A stretch of 64,000 nt of DNA from Gonapodya prolifera JEL478 (taxonomy: Eukaryota > Monoblepharomycota > Monoblepharidomycetes > Monoblepharidales > Gonapodyaceae): assembly GCA_001574975.1 (NCBI GenBank), contig KQ965824.1:72568-136567 (forward strand), given 5' to 3'. A model generated the notes under the pieces. It saw only the letters and a list, made by a program, of their open reading frames with translations. It was not told the origin of the DNA and did not search any database. Positions 58,187 to 64,000 of this stretch are shown piece after piece (position 1 is the stretch's first letter; every line of letters begins with the position of its first letter). The translations under genes and the position numbers were made by a program.

Positions 58187-60003
58187 TTATTCCGACCCCT
58201 GCCTCTGCCCACGCACATCCATCGGCAACAGCCCCAACCTCGCCAGCTCCTCCTTCCCGCTATGACTCCTAGTGGGGCTCATTCGCTCCGCCCCTTGCGT
58301 CCCCTTGGCCTCCGCGGCAGCCTGCATAGCCATGACCGCCGCGAACAAGTCGTTCGTCGGGATGATCGACTGCAGCGACGGAGGGGAGAGGGGTGGGATG
58401 TAGGGTGGTGGTGGCGTGAGCCCGCCATTGTTCGAGACGGACCGATCCCCGATCACGACGGGAACGCCCAGATGTCCGATGGTGGTGCTGGGCGTGGCGA
58501 CGCAGGACATGGGGAAGAGGCCGGATTCGCCGGTCGTGGTGTTGAGACCCTGATGGTCGTGGGAGAGCAAGAGAGATGACGGAAGGGAGGAGTGAGTTCA
58601 AGGAGGATCGCCGGGTAAAGAACGGTCGAAGAGACTCACCGCGCCCCACCCGTCCTCATACTCCCAATTCACAAGCACCGTCTGGCCCAAATCAAGTTGA
58701 ATCTCGTCCTGTTCCTTAGGAACGTACCCCGACACGACCTGCATCAGCCTCTTGACGTCGCGCGGTCTGGACCCGTCCTGGGGGGTCGCGGCGGCCTGCA
58801 TGTGCATACGGGAGATCTGCTCGGCCAGGATCCGCTTCGTGAGTCCCAGCTCACGCTCCAAGTCCCCGTTGCGCTCCTGGAGCTGGTTGGCGCGGTGCTC
58901 CAGAGCGGCGGTGTGCGCGGCCCGCTCGGCGGAGAGGATGTGCAGGTTGCGGATTTCCTTGCGGAGTTCCTCGTTTTGGCGCATTTGGTCGACGAGGAGA
59001 CGGGAGAGGGCCATGTCGCCGTGGCCCGGTGTGGGTTCGGCGGGTGGGGCGGTGTGGGCGGGGAGGGGTGCAGGTGGGATAGAGGTGCTGGAGCGGACGT
59101 CTTGGATCCGTCGAGCGACGCCGATGGAGCCTCGCGCGGGGGATGCGTCGAGACCCAGGTCAAGGGCGAGGGGTTGGAGGAGTTCAAGGACGCGCGTGTC
59201 TTCGGCCCGACGAGCTGCTTCGAAGACGTTCTTGGTCACTTTTGCGCCTCGCCGCAGCAGGGCCTCCACGATGTCGATTCGGGGGAAGAGCTCGCACTCG
59301 CGGTATGCTTGCGTCCAGGCTTCAGGGTTGAGCAGGCGAACTTCGCCGCCCATCTTGTTGACCCGAAGCTTCCCCTGCTCGGCGAGGGCACCCCAAGCAC
59401 TGGATTCGCCGTCGAAGTCGGTCACCTTGATACATCGTCCAATGGCCAGGAGGAGGGGTGATTCGGCGGTGTAGGTGCGGACCCAGCGGGTGTCGTTCCA
59501 TCGGTCCGGTGACCAGTTGGGTACGGTGTTGGCGCTCTGCCACTCGACGGGCATGTTTGGGTCGGCGCCAGCATCGAGGAGGATATGGATGATATCCATA
59601 CGACCGGAGAATATGGCGACCGCGAGTGCTGTTTCGCCCAAGATTGTGTCGGTCTTCTGCTCCACAATGTTTTCGAATCTGTCCTCGTACACGTCGCCAA
59701 ATAGTTTGCTTGACTTTACTTTGACCTTTCCGAGCGGACGTCGACCGACTCGGACGTCGCAGACGAGCGTCACCTGAGTGGGCGTTGGACGAGCCAGGGG
59801 CAGCACAGGGGTCAGTTGTCGACGCATCACCGCAAACGGGACCGAAAAACGTCTCCCGCCTCTCACGCGCGGACCGTGTTTCGTCCCTCGCTCACCTTTT
59901 TCCTCGCGTTCGGGTTCGCGCCCTCGGCCAACAACCTCTTTACCAGTGGCGTGTTTCCCATCTCGATGGCGTCAATCAGCAGGCGGTTCTTCTCGGGCAT
60001 CAT
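58187..60003 (-). CDS. ankyrin / coiled-coil / SH3 protein 2
   Basis: Three exons (60003-59896, 59773-58640, 58549-58187) in phase encode 534 residues. Start at MMPEKNRLLIDAIEMGN, opening the first ankyrin repeat (RLLAEGANPNARKK). Second repeat: ALAVAIFSGRMDIIHILLDA then GADPN. A third repeat-like block is IDIVEALLRRGAKVTKNVF. A coiled coil spans about 298-360 (MRQNEELRKEIRNLHILSAE), and the SH3 domain about 380-440 (GYVPKEQDEIQLDLGQTVLV, EDGWGA|GLNTTTGESGLFPM across an intron). Same order as the protein at 23628-26131 but with a much shorter linker. The first intron here is absent from that paralogue, while the intron inside the SH3 is shared. Likely a cytoplasmic scaffold. Confidence 0.9.
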
Positions 60004-60950
60004 CTCTGTCCCGCCCGAGTGCAGAAGCGTGATTTGTAACACACCCCGGGAACGAGTTGATTCCCTGGCCACGAAGCGAAAACCTCCGAATTGGGACTGC
60101 GAGGGCGGGCGGACGAAATACTATCTCGCGGATGTGATGGCAGAGGAGAAGCGTGCAAGAGAAGCGCGGATGCACGTGGATGGATTGTCGTGCAAGGGTC
60201 TATTGCGCGAGGCGAGGGGCGAAGGTGGACAATGGGAGGGTACGCGCCACACCGCCTGTATATATTTTGCACGTGTATCGCTGTGAACGTATCAATAATA
60301 CCAATCATTATCGATCGAGGTTTATCACGGGTATACGATGATGTGATGTGATGCTTAGAACAGATTTTTTGCTTGACAAAGTTGACGAAGGGGCACAAAA
60401 AGGTTTGCCAAGCTCCACCAACCCCATCCAACGGGGAACACAAATGGTAATTTGCATCGTCTGTCCGCATTCTCTCAAAGAGTTCCAATCGGGTTTGCCG
60501 CTTGCCTCACATGACAATGGTTCGGAAAATGAGCACGGCCGCTCCCTCTCGGCACAGCGCTGCACGCCACGTTTTCGTATTTTCAACCACGCTTTGCGAT
60601 TCCGACGTAATCAATTGTGCAATCATCCATACACTTACAGACCTTGCACTTTTCAGGAAAAGATTGGTGAGACTTGATCGCCAGTGTCGGTCACCGCCAG
60701 CCGACTTCAGGCTCGTTTTTCTCGATGCAAAAACAGAGCAGAGGTTAACAAAAAATGTTGAACAGTAGCTACAGTAAACCTTGCAATATGAATTCCATCC
60801 TGTCAAACTTGGCATGGCGTGGGTGGGACTTCTTCCATACCTGCGGCGTTCTGTCCCGTCTTGCCCCGTTCCCCCATTTTGAACAACAAAGTTCGCAGAC
60901 TTTCTATCAAAATCTGCTCCTTGGTCACAACTTTCTCCACAGTGTCTGTT
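60004..60950. other. intergenic, no gene supported
   Basis: Probable promoter region of the ankyrin-SH3 gene, then sequence with overlapping frames (longest minus 61010-60507, 167 codons) lacking any recognisable domain. Confidence 0.45.
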
Positions 60951-63734
60951 AAGTGACACGTCACACTCTAAGGTGATGCTGAATTTGGTGGTTGCAGACT
61001 CTCCATGCACACTCTGCTACAAGTGTCAATGTGAAACCAAGAAAATCTATGTATTTGTTTAGAAGGGCAAGGCTACCTGTACAAGTTTTATGCTTGAGGT
61101 CACGTTATAACACAACACAGCCTGACGCTAACCACTGACAATCCAAACTGATGGCCAAGTCCAATTGCAGTCAACTGTCAATCCTTTCTTTTTCACAAGG
61201 GAATATGTCCTGCCCTTAGAGTAAAGGTGAAAGAATAAAGCCACTCTTGGGGCTGGTGCACCTTGAGTGATCATCAATCTTTCTTTGGAATCAAACTCCA
61301 CTGTTTTCACAGCAAAGACAACCAGAGGATCCCATGAGGTCTGCTAAACCTTGAGGTGATTTCCATTAGTACTGATTGGATCCATTTACCTTTTTTGCAA
61401 GTCAATACATACTGGTCTCTTAGTGAAGGAGACAATTACCACTTGAAGATTTTGGTAAGGCCTTCATCAATCATGATGTGCTGACAGGAACATGATGTTG
61501 TGGTTCAGCATTCACTTGTGATGCACAGGCCACACATGAAAAAAAGTCAGGTTGATCATAGAGCATAGGAATTGCTCACTGCACCACAACTGATCACCAT
61601 GTCTGATTGTTGTTGATTGACAACCCTTTTTATTTTTGCAATGGGCTATGTCCCACCCTCAGAGTGAGGGTGACATGAATGCTCCTTAAGGGAGATGTAA
61701 TGAAAGCAGTGGAATAAGGGCCTTGGCATCTAGTTAGTTTGGTGCCAAAAGTTCATGTAGGGGTTCATAGTAGCAGGTCTGTCAGCAGCCAAGTACTGCA
61801 TCATCTTTCTGGCACACTAATTTTCCATTTGCAAGGTGCAACATAGTGGTTTTTGTTGAAAGAGGAGGAGCACTCATTGATTTGTTCCATCAGAACTATT
61901 AGATTAATAACTCCTTTTACAAGGTACTACATGTTGCCTCCTATTAATGAAAGGGGCAGGAGTACACCTTCACTTGAAGCAAATCCAGTTGTGATTTGAC
62001 TTTCATTTGATAAGTAGTTGTTGTTGTCACTTACTCTTTTTTCAACAGGTTGAATGAAGGAAACATAAGTGCCCTTTTTGATCTTTTTAACATTCACATG
62101 GCTTTCATCATTAGTTGGTTAGCTGATGGAAATCTGATGTCATCCTTGAGAAATCACTTTTCTTCTCAAGACGTCACTTCCAAAATCAATTTGACATCCC
62201 ATCTTATTTGGCTGTTTTCTTATGCAATGATTAGGTGAGCAAAGCATGGCTTCCTTCTTTCAAGGTTGGGTTACAGTGGCTGTTAAAGTAATGACCTTTC
62301 TCTTCTTAGAGTACTAGAACATCATATCTCACAGTTAGCCATATTCATACTGTTGATATGAATTGACTGGAAATAATTACTTTTTTCTGCACTTTGCAGT
62401 CTGAGACAATTCTCCATTCATTCAAAGTGTTAAATAGGTGGCTTCTGAACCCACATCATACTATACCAGCTTCTATAAAGGACAAGGGGATGAACAGCAT
62501 CTAAAGCAAGAATTATGATCTTCTTAAGGTTATGTGGTTACCTCTCAGCTCTCAAACATTATCATCACATTCATTGCCAGATGTAAGTGGCAGTGAAAGG
62601 CACACCCATGGACCACTCAAATTTGTGGCAACTTGTCAACAAACTTATGTTTGCTGTTGTGAGAATGCCAAGGACTGGCTGGCTATCTGATGATGAGCTC
62701 CATATTTGATATTGTCAAATTTTATGGTCAGTGTTGAGAAAGCCTATTCACCTTTCCAGTTTTCCCCCAATCAAAATGCAGGCTTTCACACCAGACCTCC
62801 TGTCACACTTTCAGTCTTCAGTAGAGGTGACTCATATTACCTGCATTATGAGATCAAAGGTCCTGTAAAGCTTTCATGTGCACAACCTTTTGCTTCTTTT
62901 GCATTTAAGAGGTATGAATTGTGAGGAAAGTGACAGAAATGTGTAAGATACACATTAGATTTCTGATTGCACTTCTGTACTAGCAAAATGCAGAAATGTG
63001 AAAACATCCCTTTTTTTTTGAGTTGTGGAACAAACCTCCAACTGTACCATATCTGTGTTACATAAAGTGAAATGTGCATTGAATATTGACACATTGTCTC
63101 TGATGTCTCCTTTTGCAGCTAGTTTATCAATTCTTGTGCATCTCACATCATTTATAAAGCAAAGATCAGCATTCTGTGCCATAACTTTTTTTTGGAGGTA
63201 TAAACAGTTCAAAGTATGGGGAAAAGTCTTCTGTCTCTTGCAGTGCCAGACACATCAACTACAGTTTGTCTTTGTTATGTATTTGCACTTTATTTTTGCA
63301 AGAAATTTTGGAGATCAGGGGGTCCACAGAACAGAATTCTTGTGTTCTTTGTCTTCTTGGATAAGTGAGAGGTTGTTACATTTGATATACCAAAGATATG
63401 TTGTTTTTCTTCTGTTGCATTTTGGTTTCCAACAGTCACTTCATCTTCTGGTTGGTCAGCAAGATGTAACACTAATACCACATTTTGAACAGGAAGGAAT
63501 CAATTCCCTTCTATCAATATTTGTTATGCAGCTTCAATATACTTTGCATGCTGGACATATCAACTTCTGTCATGAGTGACTTCTCTCTGTTTATTTGGCT
63601 CCTCACCTGTCTGTCATCCTTTGTGTTAGAAGAGTTTAAGTACCAAAAATTGTTGCACATGATTATGTTCTTCAAAGGAGATCTCAAAAGTGTAAAATGT
63701 CAATAAATCTCATGCCTCATGTCTTTACAAATGA
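60951..63734. mobile_element. AT-rich, CpG-depleted block, probably an old transposon remnant
   Basis: About 2.7 kb with hardly any CpG (one CG seen between about 61.2 and 63.7 kb) and an excess of TG and CA, in sharp contrast to both flanks. Only short broken frames are present, some coding-like on the minus strand (around 63290-63480 and 62955-63212), and none can be assigned to a family. Composition is the same as in the block that holds the Ty3/gypsy fossil, so a decayed mobile element is the best guess. Confidence 0.45.
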
Positions 63735-63790
63735 GATCTCTGAAGTGTCGAAAATCTCGCGCCTCTTGTATTTGCGAACGAGGAGATGTC
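63680..63790. repeat. about 55-base repeat in two adjacent copies at the block edge
   Basis: GATCTC..AAGTGT followed by AATCTC..GCCTC.TGT.TTT occurs at about 63680-63734 and 63735-63790. The left copy, inside the AT-rich block, has TG or CA at most sites where the right copy has CG. Confidence 0.7.
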
Positions 63791-64000
63791 GTTGAAACAA
63801 TTTCCGCAAAGGGAAAATAGGACGATGGGATAACCCGATACCAGCGGCGGGAGAAGCAACAACAGGGACGGAGAGGGACGGGTGCAGGGCTGATGCGGGG
63901 CTTTGTGGGGAATGGGCGGAGAAGTGGTTGCGCTCGTTGCAAAGAGTGGTGAAGGTTGCAGGCTTTGGCTGCGGTGGGTGGAGTACAGCGTCAAAGACCG
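63791..64000. other. GC-rich right edge
   Basis: Normal composition returns. The minus strand is open for about 90 codons to the window edge and rich in Pro and Ser, but too short to call. Confidence 0.3.

Noticed and set aside
58697-59461. 254-codon plus-strand frame
   Set aside because: Antisense to the ankyrin/coiled-coil exon of the gene at 58187-60003.
60507-61010. 167-codon minus-strand frame
   Set aside because: Runs into the AT-rich block, no recognisable domain and no exon chain.
1-64000. CRISPR arrays, operons or bacterial origin
   Set aside because: No regular spacer-repeat array; almost all genes have spliceosomal introns, so the DNA is eukaryotic.

Overview
The window looks like nuclear DNA of an early-diverging, chytrid-like fungus. 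Genes carry several short introns (about 45-120 bp, GTRAGT...YAG). The gene set mixes fungal housekeeping genes (NSA2, a REXO1-type exonuclease) with expanded families of LRR or cysteine-rich single-pass membrane proteins, ankyrin-SH3 proteins, F-box, MYND, Sel1 and TKL-kinase genes. The assignment to chytrids is an inference from gene content; no rRNA or other phylogenetic marker is present.

Layout. 1-2427: LRR receptor with a cytoplasmic SH3 domain (+, start outside the window). 2428-10111: gene-poor, holding a strongly diverged repeat family. 10112-17073: four decayed copies of an F-box/cysteine-rich family around an LRR receptor with a proline-rich tail (- strand, interrupted by a 392-base assembly gap). 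17248-18419: NSA2. 18582-22311: one intact aldo-keto reductase and two broken copies. 23628-26131: ankyrin/coiled-coil/SH3 protein. 26400-28592: unidentified multi-exon gene. 29042-31817: Ro60-like TROVE protein with two vWA domains. 32392-33724: decayed MYND gene. 34255-36002: membrane SH3 protein. About 36.3-43.1 kb: AT-rich, CpG-poor block with a fossil chromodomain-bearing Ty3/gypsy element and an Ulp1-like protease remnant. 43552-45745: alginate-lyase-like secreted protein. 46166-48548: second membrane SH3 protein. 48.8-50.7 kb: ankyrin and F-box-ankyrin remnants. 50884-53521: REXO1-type exonuclease. 53750-55835: decayed TKL kinase with Sel1 repeats. 56300-57434: second decayed MYND gene. 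58187-60003: second ankyrin-SH3 protein. 60.95-63.7 kb: second AT-rich, CpG-poor block.

How the genes relate. Five proteins end in, or near, the same kind of SH3 domain (conserved DGW..G.N..TG..G.FP core): three have a single membrane segment and two have ankyrin repeats plus a coiled coil. A sixth membrane protein has the matching LRR ectodomain but a long proline-rich tail instead of SH3. A surface-signalling set wired by SH3-proline contacts is a reasonable hypothesis, though nothing in the sequence proves it.

A second theme is gene birth and death. Housekeeping genes are perfectly open, whereas F-box, MYND, ankyrin, kinase and extra reductase copies carry stops and frame changes. The two AT-rich blocks have lost nearly all CpG, as expected for methylated, deaminating DNA, and their edges are sharp.
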